A stretch of 34,834 bases of DNA, taken from positions 1 through 34,834 of IMG/VR virus record IMGVR_UViG_3300044971_001916; one strand, given 5' to 3'. A program made the position numbers and the translations under genes. Shown here piece after piece: positions 25,901 through 31,015 of this stretch. Position 1 is the stretch's first letter; each line of letters opens with the position of its first letter. The notes below the pieces were generated by a model. The model did no database searches. It had not been told where the DNA came from and was given only the letters and a program-made list of their open reading frames with translations. Origin of the DNA: a virus.

Positions 25901-28104
25901 CTGTTACTAATTCTAATAAACTAGACATAATCTATATTAATCCTGAATTTACCACTGTGGCAGCAGGAAATGTATTTGCTAATTTGCAAATATCAAAAAA
26001 TGGCACACCTCTTAGTGCTAATATTTCAAGTATAACTAATTTTGATAAAACATTTACTCCAATTGCATCTGGTGGTAATGTAGATGTTACTATATCTTAT
26101 CTTGATGAAGATTTTATTATTGATTCCAATATCTACAGCACATATCTTGATACTGCCTTGGGCACTAGACCTCAGGATATTAATATAGTTGGTGGCGCAT
26201 ACTATGACATCTATTCAAGTCATGCACCTGAAGAACTAGTACCAGGTCGAATGTATGACTCTTTAGAAATGCGTGTGTTCACTAATACAGTAGCAAACAC
26301 TAGCACTTATGGCTTTAGAGTATTCAAGCCAATGAGTGCAAACATTGAGTATACACGAATTAGTGCTAATTCTACCACAACACTAGCAGCTAATCTAAGT
26401 TTAAGTGATGATCAAATTATAGTTTCTGATGTAACTAAACTGCCTGATCCAAATCCTGTTGCTGGTATACCTGGCGTCATATTTGTCAATGGCGAAAAAA
26501 TTACTTACTATCAAAAATATGACGCAGCAAAGCTGGCTACTGCTGTTCCTTGGACTGCTAACACTGTGTTTGCTCTAAGCAGTTTAATTGTATTTGATAG
26601 CAACACCTATTTGACCACTGGTAACGTTTTTGCTAACGCAAACTCATATGTTAATTCAGCAAACATTCAGCTTATTACTGCAAATTCATTGCGACAAATA
26701 CGTCGCGCTGTTGATGGAACAGGTGCAGCTAATATAATACTGCTAGGTAATTTAGTTTCAGACAGTTCAGAAAGCACACAGTTAATACCTGATGCGCAAA
26801 TTGCAAATATAAGCACAGTCAGCGGTAATATTACAGTCACTTCAAACGTTACTTACAAGGTTGTATTGGGCGAACCAATTACGGCTAACATAGGTGACTA
26901 CATTACTCAATTTGTAAACAATACAGGCAATGCTAGAATATTATCTAATGTGACTAACAGTAAAGTTGTAGCCGTTGATATTGTATCGCCAGGATTTTAT
27001 GCTAATGCAAATCTTGATTATACATTAACATTGAGCAGTCCAATTACTGCCAACCGTGGAGATCGTATTGGGCAATTCTTTGATAACAACACGTACTTGT
27101 TAGAGTTATCAAGTCCTATTACATCAAACATTGGCGATTATATTACTCAATTCCAAGGCAATACATATAGATTAGAACTATCAAGTCCTATTAGTGCCAA
27201 TGTTGGAGATTATATTACACAGTTCGTTGGTAATCTATCTAACTTGTTAGTCATTGGCTCTAACACTGTTTCTAATATTGTTAATGTACAGTTTGTGACA
27301 GCCAATGTAGAAAACTTACAGTTCGCTACAAACGTAGGTACGAGAGTAAACATTGCTAATCTTTACAGTAGCGGCGGTAGTGTGTTTAGTCAAACAACTG
27401 CTAATATTGTAAGTATAACACTCAATGGCTTTAGTCCTAATGTATTCAGTGTAGGTAATGCAAATTTACGTGTAACACAAAATGTTGTAAATTCAAATGT
27501 CATACCAGTACAGTTTATAACCGGTACTACATCTGTTATACAAACAGCAGCTAACATTGGTACTCGTGTTAATATTGCAAATATTCAAGCTGGAACGTTT
27601 AATTTTTCAACAGCAAATATTTCCTCAATTACTCTTGCCCCAAATGTTCAGAGCAATCTAAGAGTTAGAGCAAATGTTACTTCGTCTGTAACTGTTCCTG
27701 TTGAGTTTATTAGTGGAAACTTAAACACACTTAAAACAGCCGCAAATGTTGCAACAAGAATTATAAATGGCAGTACGTTCACTAATGTTAACATTGTTTC
27801 TATTAATTTAGAAGGATTTGGTAGTAATTTGTTTGGCAATGCTGGCACAAGAATCAATCTAGTAAGTACAACTTCAGGTGTATCTAGTCTTGTAGCTAAT
27901 ATTGTTTCTTTACAACCGCTTGGCCAAGTAACATTTACAAGCAATGCCGAATATCCTAGAATTTTACTTTCAAATGGTAATGTGGTCCTTACAAGCACTA
28001 CAGTGTTTAGAAGTAATATATGGGAACAATTTAGCACAACTTTACAAAATAGCACAACAGTAGGTGCGCAGTTTATAAGATTGGAGCCTAGTTACATACC
28101 ATGA
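13912..28104 (+). CDS. Giant 4,730-residue baseplate protein in gp7 position
   Basis: One unbroken frame of 14.2 kb. The N-terminus (FKTLQFLPEIFRTETNKKFL, VRINGYIGRKLAPSYK, DLDKFINFVQYYWLENGPDA) and segments such as SGFSDKKFIELLAEQFSPSS (about 1525-1545) and YINEIKPYRTKVREYIPNYF (about 3555-3580) recall large baseplate wedge proteins of aquatic T4-like phages. T4 gp7, the wedge organiser encoded between gp6 and gp8, has 1,032 residues. Modules seen: a beta module (596-642), a CBM5/12-like W-x(5)Y module (1824-1865), seven FG-GAP-type blades (2240-2967) with two inserts, a GSGYT module (3646-3703), more W/Y modules (about 3741-3830, 4214-4255) and tandem repeats (4314-4441, 4454-4657). I infer a wedge scaffold carrying outward adhesin modules. 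The stop overlaps the next ATG (ATGA). The gp7 assignment is by position. Confidence 0.75.
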   Translation: MAVFKTLQFLPEIFRTETNKKFLNATVDQLYSEPNLVRINGYIGRKLAPSYKANDSYITEPTQDRQNYQLEPSVIIKDPVTQELNFATTYTDIVNKINFYGGLTSNHNRLFDNEYYSYDPQIDLDKFINFVQYYWLENGPDAVTISALDTPLERNFNATFDATTNTYNFVGFDNISNPLITLARGGTYTFTVNDPDNKFYIQSKPGSTGVDPTLNNLNTREVLGVTNNGADVGTISFTVPTSTAQIQWTSMPIVDNVNFATNLSYQTLQGCLLSELSELGGLDGPTTSYDNTSVVFINNSFIDDTYWHNTARVLDNVIYLDQDNLIPQSQRTSIYQINVYPDSQGDLRIYLSQKFEVSNENKVRIVAGASNSGKEFYKRTNIYFQVPNITAPLDYLYYQSDQSDTAFGTIKLALTIDPDNEIIGEPNYVSPSGVNFTNGLKVEFDSTAVAPYTNNTYYVEGVGTAIKLVDASKLVSSELDYNYSTPDYITINRSSIDQNAWSRSNRWFHVEVIEKTAEYNNTELILDQNVRAQRPIIEFNSDLQLYNFGVEAKDPIDVLDTLITNAFSQVQGVVVPKTTAFAPTSAVFSLILNSSELRVGRTYEITTLGTTNWEAAGAPVGYTVGTTFVASAAVAGTGTATDLEVVVLNNGDRVVFTADEDLNIRNKIYRFSIELFSESPEMYRAYIQETDDSEVLEGNTVAVNSGTNGSKQWHFNGESWIESQQKTAVNQPPQFDIVSNQGISLSNQSVYNNSNFVGTKLFSYKSGTGNNDPVLGFPVSYKNLQTQGDLLFENNFDVDTFAYRLSSGLEEISNINIGFLQKNLSRTTNERLNIWNINLDFTKQYQLFNYIYDGQTNLFPIDILPDQTVDTPNVKITINNQRVANGNWAITQTNNKLAILINPEILTADDVVFISIFNSKDTSQQGFYEIPLNYDINALNNDITTLTLGQIRNHLIGFKNNSTDIIGDVPGKSNIRDINFVNRGGTIVQHSAPAVYAGLFLNHPTMNFVESLRLASKEYTQFKQKFLEHAANLELDRNNVAASVDTILLTINNVKNSSFPWFYSDMVPYGDDEKVVLPSYQVFDPEIRSYEITNIFQDTVISNKAVLVYITRTLNNITTTELLVKDRDYTFDQTRPAINIADNFILLIDDILTIVEYNNTDGSYIPETPTKLGIYPKFEPVIYTDNTYRTPITVIQGHDGSITPAFGDFRDKFLLELERRIYNNIKIEYNVTNFNINDYIPGKFRLVDYTRAEFDQLIGQSFLRWVGTNRIDYTTNSTFVASDPFTWNYKKFRDVINGESLPGTWRSVFRYFFDTDRPHTHPWEMLGFSEKPDYWVDRYGPAPYTGGNLVLWSDLEAGYIHAGTRAGIDFRYSRPGLTQIIPVDDSGNLRSPSEFLVTDYDSAAANVSYAVGDIGPSELAWRRSSDYPFAIHFALALAKPARYFGLLIDVENYYRDVATGQFLIESNGHLKPSIVKINGYEDELGNTQRAASYINWIRDYVKNLGIADASTLIHNNLNLITVQLAYKMSGFSDKKFIELLAEQFSPSSVNDSIVVPEENYSIELFKGAPLDKLSYSAVIVEKSANGYTVSGYDLYNPYFTLIPSLPNNNSYTIEVGGTRAVIYNDFKNQRIVIPYGFEFTKKQEVVDFLVSYQRHLASQGFIFEDRDNQLNEKKDFILSAKEFLHWSDQGWKQGNIIVLSPVSDNIKIFNDTTVVDEVTNTVNGSRVLDINYQTIRKNNFTISRESGLFSLKVISTESVGLATFNFVQYEHLLILDNTTVFNDVIYVPETGNRQFRLKLIGAKTGFWNGGLELPGYIFSDRNIEEWLPGVDYLKGTLVEYKSQLYTALQNVLAADQFQVSNWQQINSSAVKTGLISNFATNSSQSLKYYDINDQPFDETLQIFSNSLIGFRPREYFTNLGIDVTTQSKFYQGIIKQGGTINAINALRGAKFNILGTQPLSLFENWAIRVGEYGSLEINDFIEFILPEENFKTNPSVFEVNGVTAVPDIDVNIFTETSVYKKGGAFKKNFLREESKDLPLEFKPLPVAGFVNLDDVNYTVFDIKNYADYKDVADEIGTGFTIWTARDLDNHWNVYRATLIPGAVFILRYQLESQVEFVVNVDHGLIVNDLVVLKNFDPRYNGVYRVDSIIDSTRFLVTMYQNLQDIIDSEAVIALGLLYKLVSSKLATPNSIIDNTPVTGYIKNDKFWVEDIDDQGTWGVYTKTDPWAHRVTLELDQYTGSDHFGKSVAIDRFARYVYAGAPDNSGGRVAGFIRGANIDFDRKPAVAANHIYSGVTNFGQVLATGLKDNVDSYLAVADPTAASGKGVVYIYKNLGLINILTDIAGVADDSFGYSLAMSDDAQYLYIGAPGANKVFCYSLDYPRLTSVQEIIASGATTFTLQTTATVSIDLIVLAPLSGAEFLPTIDYTLAQVTNAITGFTKTGTPALGTGAFYNISATGGTGTGARFRVERSAVTGLPSDEYVVTLENGGSGYTNGETLTIAGASVGGTTPANNITVTVTGVGAATNIVFGVAPALFLKIAVQKKADRYTLIDSLPLGSEVAAFSRFGSALACSSDGSTIAVGAESANVGGVSNAGSVYVYHRTKTEIVTNGLTNIYTLPDNFNNVYRVFFNGTLIYDPTNVPAGQSAVYFITGGNTLNYGDSGTATLPRNNKFFVETNQFVLDQILYQETPTSFVSNFGSKLAMCSSGCNIYVVSSEYKEQDYTAGLVTRFLNLGRVYGTVIGTITNPTVTAGQRIVINDRTITFTGTTLTSVINNINNAVITGVRASNANNRLRIDSDVVLVGQKLSLLNGSTGTPLADLGIETYQYTQIIQHPENDQQSFGISLAVDQDSGTLAVGSAGADIFQPMAFDPLLVQATIFDSGTTTFANKVKDSGAVFIFNLLENPNEDADNPSLFAYSQKLFGPNLEDNVDFGAGIGLTSDYLFVGLANATVQDTVAQGGLLHYYYNENAKSGWELSRNKEPRVDTSAIGSAFIYNKVSQEILDFFDYIDPAKGKLLGVVDQELDYKEEYDPASYNKSSRTDTINNTSFYWYDRQVGRTWWDLSTVSFIDYEQASITYRVKNWGRLFPGSQVTIYEWVESNFLPSQYVDAVGDGVPKYTDDSAYSSISLVDPATGIITQKYYYWVSGKTGVDTLKAKRTLSVRSLENYITNPKDQNIPYLGLIATNAVAIYNVENKLSGDDIVLHLTVSESRNNNLIHNEWQLVQQGASADSIPNRAVQKLKDSLGGFDVNGNAVPSPLLSPQDKLGILNNPIQSIVHDRLAALRLYVETLNSTLIKYPILLTNSVSLLKTEDPLPISGYDLETNNVNDLLYIDTSQLPDGYKILVTSDSDQNGLWTLYKYNSSTGLFDLERIQGFKTTRFWNPIDWYDSSYQVGKTIDYIVNIYSDIQALTPQPSSYIKVLDGGNGNWLLYEVQSDGSLNLVGTQNGTLQIKTEVYDPSLGSGYDTLSFDITALDPNPTQEFRNIYDGVSQQILVGNLSTEFNGLFLTLLNFIFIEQKSPDWVIKTSFIDVFHSLRALDQFPNFVKDNQDFYIDYINEIKPYRTKVREYIPNYFNQDPLDGNFTDFDLPSAYDSRYRTYRAPDVTLESDQELLQQDEYVNWYENYKFKITDYIVGNIGLNYILPPNVEITGGGGSGATAITTLFGNGSVSGVIVTNAGSGYTSTPNVFINGDGVGATAYPLLKNEYYSLQANLSYNLVRSIDTVLKFDRFEYSSNLQIWEPNASYPATIVTSGNTTNSVGNLYVSSGNIIVYNNNAYLATNAEANVWQASTIYPVNSLITFGGNVYTTTGNVFATSSSLINTANVQLVENFDFTRFSRIESGNVLLNALDRIVSYYSPEVGMPGKDLEQLVSGIVYPASKVAGPVFRANAFEVSSNLVSFNYEGLTINSGNVSQLNFLDRGFELNKAIRISANVPFQFQNNGYFKIISVDRDTMTLTGQPVETTYKITLDTTISAQAGDYITQANTAGNAWVLQSVTNSNKLDIIYINPEFTTVAAGNVFANLQISKNGTPLSANISSITNFDKTFTPIASGGNVDVTISYLDEDFIIDSNIYSTYLDTALGTRPQDINIVGGAYYDIYSSHAPEELVPGRMYDSLEMRVFTNTVANTSTYGFRVFKPMSANIEYTRISANSTTTLAANLSLSDDQIIVSDVTKLPDPNPVAGIPGVIFVNGEKITYYQKYDAAKLATAVPWTANTVFALSSLIVFDSNTYLTTGNVFANANSYVNSANIQLITANSLRQIRRAVDGTGAANIILLGNLVSDSSESTQLIPDAQIANISTVSGNITVTSNVTYKVVLGEPITANIGDYITQFVNNTGNARILSNVTNSKVVAVDIVSPGFYANANLDYTLTLSSPITANRGDRIGQFFDNNTYLLELSSPITSNIGDYITQFQGNTYRLELSSPISANVGDYITQFVGNLSNLLVIGSNTVSNIVNVQFVTANVENLQFATNVGTRVNIANLYSSGGSVFSQTTANIVSITLNGFSPNVFSVGNANLRVTQNVVNSNVIPVQFITGTTSVIQTAANIGTRVNIANIQAGTFNFSTANISSITLAPNVQSNLRVRANVTSSVTVPVEFISGNLNTLKTAANVATRIINGSTFTNVNIVSINLEGFGSNLFGNAGTRINLVSTTSGVSSLVANIVSLQPLGQVTFTSNAEYPRILLSNGNVVLTSTTVFRSNIWEQFSTTLQNSTTVGAQFIRLEPSYIP
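15697..15837 (+). repeat. Dispersed beta module, copy 3
   Basis: Residues 596-642 of the giant protein: ELRVGRTYEITTLGTTNWEA, then VGTTFVASAAVAGTGTATD. It is the same module as at 9323 and 12062. Confidence 0.75.
19381..19506 (+). other. Carbohydrate-binding-like module in giant protein
   Basis: Residues 1824-1865: EEWLPGVDYLKGTLVEYKSQ, then LYTALQNVLAADQFQVSNWQ. The spacing W-x(5)Y-x(2)G-x-x-V-x(5)LY-x-A...W resembles the chitin/cellulose-binding CBM5/12 fold. Looser relatives lie at 25132-25401 and 26551-26676. Confidence 0.45.
21223..21474 (+). other. GSGYT-type beta module inserted in the propeller
   Basis: Residues 2438-2521: GTGAFYNISATGGTGTGARF, ENGGSGYTNGETLTIAGA and TTPANNITVTVTG. 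It lies between blades 3 and 4. A related GSGYT module occurs at 24847-25020 (VIVTNAGSGYTSTPNVFING). Confidence 0.55.
22141..22380 (+). other. Flagellin-IN-like module inserted in the propeller
   Basis: Residues 2744-2823: GQRIVINDRTITFTGTTLTS, VINNINNAVITGVRASNANN, RLRIDSD and a closing LADLGI. The layout resembles the flagellin/hook-associated IN motif (strand with I-x-(I/F), TL-x-x-(V/I)-x-x-IN-xA, GV-A, L-x-I). It is placed between blades 5 and 6. Confidence 0.4.
24847..25020 (+). other. Second GSGYT-type beta module in giant protein
   Basis: Residues 3646-3703: ITGGGGSGATAITTLFGNG, then VIVTNAGSGYTSTPNVFING. It shares the G-G/A-GSGYT core and Gly/Ala-rich flanks with the module at 21223. 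Confidence 0.5.
26851..27234 (+). repeat. C-terminal repeats with SSPIT/GDYITQ core
   Basis: Four copies of a (Y/L)-x-L-x-L-S-S-P-I-(T/S)-(A/S)-N-x-G-D-Y-I-T-Q-F unit begin near 26851, 27019, 27097 and 27166. The last two are 69 bases apart. The second copy has diverged to GDRIGQF. A more distant copy is at 25807 (YKITLDTTISAQAGDYITQ). These are protein-level repeats in the giant structural protein. Confidence 0.8.
27271..27880 (+). repeat. C-terminal 63-75-residue repeats with ANxGTRVNIAN core
   Basis: Three copies begin near 27271, 27496 and 27685. Each has (N/I/V)-V-x-V-(Q/E)-F-(V/I)-(T/S), then (T/A)-N-(V/I)-(G/A)-T-R-(V/I), then a TANI-x-SI-(T/N)-L strand. The third is the most diverged. 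They close the giant protein. Confidence 0.75.
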
Positions 28105-28805
28105 ACAATGACCAACTAAATAGTAATATGGATAAAAATATGGACGATTTACACAAAGACGCTAAGGAAACCGCTGCAAAACCTGATGAAATAGGCGGCA
28201 TACATGTACAAGGTCATATTAAGATCTTTGATCCAGAAACGGGCGAAGTCTTTATAGACAAACGTAATGCTATTCACTACGAAAACATCAGTGAAGCAAT
28301 TGGTTATAGTCTAGCAAACAAAGGGCAAAGTTACATATACGAAATGCACTTTGGCAATGGCGGCACTAGTGTAGACCCAACAGGAATTATTAATTACTTG
28401 CCGCCAAACACAAACACAGGCAATAGTAACTTGTACAATCCTACTTTTGCTAAAATTGTTGATAATACAAGTGCATTAAATAATGATCCTACTAGAAATA
28501 AAATGGAAATTAGACACATTCCTGGTAGAGTCTATACTGATATTGTGATAAGTTGCTTATTAGATTACGGTGAACCAACTGGGCAAAGTGCTTTTGATAA
28601 TAGTACAAATCTTGAAGATACTTACACTTTTGATGAACTAGGCTTAAAGGCTCGCAGTACAGATGGTACTTCTGGATTAACAACAACTGGTAAACTACTC
28701 ACTCACGTAATTTTCCATCCGGTACAAAAAAGTTTGAATAGATTAATTCAAATTGATTATACCGTCAGGATTCAAACATTAACGAATCTAAGTAGTATAG
28801 GATAA
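28101..28805 (+). CDS. Virion structural protein downstream of giant gene
   Basis: 234 residues. After a polar, charged N-terminus (1-32) comes GIHVQGHIKIFDPETGEVFI, RNAIHYENISEAIGYSLAN, YIYEMHFGNGGTSVDPTG and, near the end, THVIFHPVQKSLNRLIQIDY. I recall this pattern from structural proteins of aquatic T4-like phages but know no defined role. It occupies the gp8 position of T4 (after gp7), yet is shorter than T4 gp8 (334 residues) and I see no clear gp8 signature. Its ATG overlaps the giant gene's stop as ATGA, so the two are probably made in a coupled way and may assemble together. Confidence 0.65.
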   Translation: MNNDQLNSNMDKNMDDLHKDAKETAAKPDEIGGIHVQGHIKIFDPETGEVFIDKRNAIHYENISEAIGYSLANKGQSYIYEMHFGNGGTSVDPTGIINYLPPNTNTGNSNLYNPTFAKIVDNTSALNNDPTRNKMEIRHIPGRVYTDIVISCLLDYGEPTGQSAFDNSTNLEDTYTFDELGLKARSTDGTSGLTTTGKLLTHVIFHPVQKSLNRLIQIDYTVRIQTLTNLSSIG

Positions 28806-28809
28806 TAAA

Positions 28810-29949
28810 ATGCCATATAATGTAACCAAAACTGACGGAACAGCGATTGTAGTTCTAGATGGAACAAAAGATACACTTAGTACTAGTCTAACATTATTCG
28901 GACGTTTAGCACAAAATTACGGCGATCAACAAAATGAAAATTTTGTGCGTCTATTAGAAAATTTTGCGTTTGAGGTAAGTCCAGCGTTTCCAATTCAAGG
29001 TCAACTTTGGTTTGATAAAACTTCAAATAACATTAAGGTATATGATACAAATAATACATGGGTAACTGTTGGTAGCGTTATTCAAGGTAATGTTGATATT
29101 AGCGGTAATTTAGAAATAGGTTCAACTGGATTTACAGTAAAAAATATAACAGGCGATATTGAATTTAGAAATTCCTCTAACCTCGCTGATATTAGTTTCT
29201 TTAGCAATGTAAATGGAGTTTCAACTAGATCACTTTTTGTAAACGGTAATACAGGTTTATTAGAAGTTGCTGCAAATGCTACAGCAAATTTTGGACTAAC
29301 AACAAAAATTTATGTTGATAGTATAATACAGGCTGCAACCTCGGGTGGCGACACTAATTTATCATCAAACGTTGGTATTATCAATGCAAATTTAGCTTCA
29401 CGAGTAGATGCCGAAAACGCATTAAGAGCAAATATCACTGCTGCTAACGCACAAATTGCACTAAGAGATACTATCTCTCGAGTAGATTCTATCAATTCTG
29501 CCATAGATACCGCAATCACATCAAATGTAAGTGTAATTAATGCTAACCTAGCTCAAAGATACAATCAAACATTGGCAGTTGAAACAGCAATGTTAGCTAA
29601 TGTAAATGCAGCCAATTTAAGATTAACCGGCGCCTTATCTACTGCAGGAACTGGAATACAAACACAAATTGATAATTTGACTGCAAATTTAAATGCAGTG
29701 AATGTAGCAAAAGACATTGCATTGTTTTCAAATCTAGCTCTTAAAGCAGACGTTTCGAGTCCTGCCTTAAGCGGAGTTCCTACTGCACCTACGGCAGCTT
29801 TTGGAGCAAACACACTACAAATTGCCACTACACAATATGTAATGACTAGATCGGTGTTTTGGGACGGAAGTAGAAAATTTGTAAGTACCGCCGATCCTAG
29901 TGCCAGTGACGGAAATAACGGTGATATCTGGTTCAAATATCTTCCCTAA
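28810..29949 (+). CDS. Tail fibre protein with long helical stalk
   Basis: 379 residues. The N-terminus (1-90) has ITK/VTK-TDGTAIVVLDGTKD, NFVRLLENFAFEVSP and PIQGQLWFDKTSNNIKVYD. It is related to the N-terminus of the fibre gene at 31016, which suggests a shared attachment domain. Residues about 165-325 are rich in Ala, Asn, Ile and Leu with repeated SRVDAENALRANI-type heptads, consistent with a trimeric coiled stalk. Near the C-terminus SPALSGVPTAPTAAFGANTL, then QIATTQYV, is a classic tail-fibre segment, followed by DGNNGDIWFKY. I infer a short or side fibre on the baseplate. The ribosome site is weak (GGATAATAAA) and the gene starts four bases after the previous stop. Confidence 0.75.
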   Translation: MPYNVTKTDGTAIVVLDGTKDTLSTSLTLFGRLAQNYGDQQNENFVRLLENFAFEVSPAFPIQGQLWFDKTSNNIKVYDTNNTWVTVGSVIQGNVDISGNLEIGSTGFTVKNITGDIEFRNSSNLADISFFSNVNGVSTRSLFVNGNTGLLEVAANATANFGLTTKIYVDSIIQAATSGGDTNLSSNVGIINANLASRVDAENALRANITAANAQIALRDTISRVDSINSAIDTAITSNVSVINANLAQRYNQTLAVETAMLANVNAANLRLTGALSTAGTGIQTQIDNLTANLNAVNVAKDIALFSNLALKADVSSPALSGVPTAPTAAFGANTLQIATTQYVMTRSVFWDGSRKFVSTADPSASDGNNGDIWFKYLP

Positions 29950-29952
29950 GCA

Positions 29953-30963
29953 ATGACCACGAGATTAATTCAAAGAGAATTTACCATTCAAAATACTACA
30001 GGTAGATATGTAGTTACTATGCCTTTTCGCGCTAATATAACAGCTTATGCCTGGGGAGGTGGTGGCGGTGGTGGTGGTGTTGATGCTGGTACTCAAGGAG
30101 GTATTGGAAGTCCAGGTCTTTACAACACAACTACTTTTTCTATCAATATAGGACAAAAGTTAGAAGTATTTGTTGGTGCAGGCGGACGCGGCGGCGGCAG
30201 CAATTCAGGCAGCGCACCTGGAGGTTCGGCTGGTAACAGTAGAATTAATATTAATGGTGATACAACAAAATCATTTAATGGCGGCGCAGGAACAGCAGCA
30301 GGCCCTACTCCTTATTCCGGAGCTGGCGGTGGTGGTGGGGGTGCCTCGGGCGTACTTGTTGACAATGTTCCTGTGTTAGTTGCCGCCGGTGGCGGCGGTG
30401 GCGGTGGTGCCGGAAATGATGGCAATAGAACGGCTCAATATGCCAGAAGAGATGCAGTGATAACAAATAACGCAATTGGTGCAGTGGGCACAGATTATCG
30501 CGGAGAAAACGGACAAACAAAAGGTGGCGACGGCGGCGGTGCCGGCGGCGGTGGAGGAGGATATCCTGGGGGACAAGGCGGTCCGGTAGCCGGTGGCGAC
30601 GCCAGTGCATTTGCTGGCCAATGTGGCGGTAATTTTCCTGTGCTTGCAGCTACAACTGGAACAAACACAGGATACTACAAAACCGGATTTGCAAGCGGGG
30701 GAGCAAGAGGCGGAGGAAATGGACAAAATGGTAGGGTTGTTTTATTAATTGAACCTTTTGGATTTAATTCAGTGAAAGTCACAGGAGACTGGAAACAAAT
30801 TGAACAAACTTACGTAAAAGTAGCAGGAAATTGGCAGGAAATAGACAAAATATACATCAAAGTTAATGATAGCTGGAAACTTGTAGAAGGATCCGGGCAA
30901 GGAGATTTAACTCTGGCAGGTAATACACAATCTTATGGCACATCTGTAAGAAGCTACTCATAA
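29953..30963 (+). CDS. Polyglycine-rich adhesin, likely receptor-binding
   Basis: 336 residues. The start, FTIQNTTGRYVVTMPFRANI followed by TAYAWGGGGGGGG, leads into about 230 residues of glycine-dense sequence with at least four poly-Gly runs (for example AAGGGGGGGGAG and GGGAGGGGGGYPGG). Such sequences form stacked polyglycine-II helices in tip adhesins such as the gp38 type, where loops between Gly runs contact the host surface. Residues 273-312 are three short repeats of (V/I)-K-V-x-x-x-W-(K/Q)-x-(I/V). The DNA is locally GC-rich because of GGN codons. It sits between two fibre genes, which supports a role at a fibre tip. It could instead be a separate baseplate spike or decoration. Confidence 0.7.
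   Translation: MTTRLIQREFTIQNTTGRYVVTMPFRANITAYAWGGGGGGGGVDAGTQGGIGSPGLYNTTTFSINIGQKLEVFVGAGGRGGGSNSGSAPGGSAGNSRININGDTTKSFNGGAGTAAGPTPYSGAGGGGGGASGVLVDNVPVLVAAGGGGGGGAGNDGNRTAQYARRDAVITNNAIGAVGTDYRGENGQTKGGDGGGAGGGGGGYPGGQGGPVAGGDASAFAGQCGGNFPVLAATTGTNTGYYKTGFASGGARGGGNGQNGRVVLLIEPFGFNSVKVTGDWKQIEQTYVKVAGNWQEIDKIYIKVNDSWKLVEGSGQGDLTLAGNTQSYGTSVRSYS
30769..30888 (+). repeat. Three tandem VKVxGxWKxI repeats in the adhesin
   Basis: VKVTGDWKQIEQTY, VKVAGNWQEIDKIY and IKVNDSWKLVEG follow each other directly with a 14-residue period, just after the glycine-rich domain. Confidence 0.85.
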
Positions 30964-30985
30964 GCATTACCTTGATTTAACCGCG

Positions 30986-30993
30986 CATAAATA
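30986..30993 (+). promoter_or_regulatory. Probable T4-type late promoter for second fibre gene
   Basis: CATAAATA in the 52-base gap is one base off TATAAATA, 22 bases before the ATG at 31016. GGAG at 31002-31005 supplies the ribosome site. It would allow the fibre gene to be transcribed apart from the upstream operon. Confidence 0.6.
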
Positions 30994-31015
30994 ATAAAGT
31001 TGGAGAATTTTTAAA

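Noticed and set aside
26851-27880. Repeats considered as a CRISPR-like array
   Set aside because: They are in-frame protein repeats with diverged DNA, unequal periods and no spacer structure or cas genes.
27648-28055. Minus-strand frame of 135 codons under the giant gene, and similar ones at 15546-15911, 21384-21671 and 29565-29936
   Set aside because: These are shadows of repeat-rich Ala/Asn/Thr coding sequence, without domains or start signals.
30305-30726. Two minus-strand frames, one His/Arg-rich and one Ser/Ala/Cys-rich
   Set aside because: They mirror the GGN codons of the glycine-rich adhesin; the odd composition follows from the opposite strand and there are no start signals.
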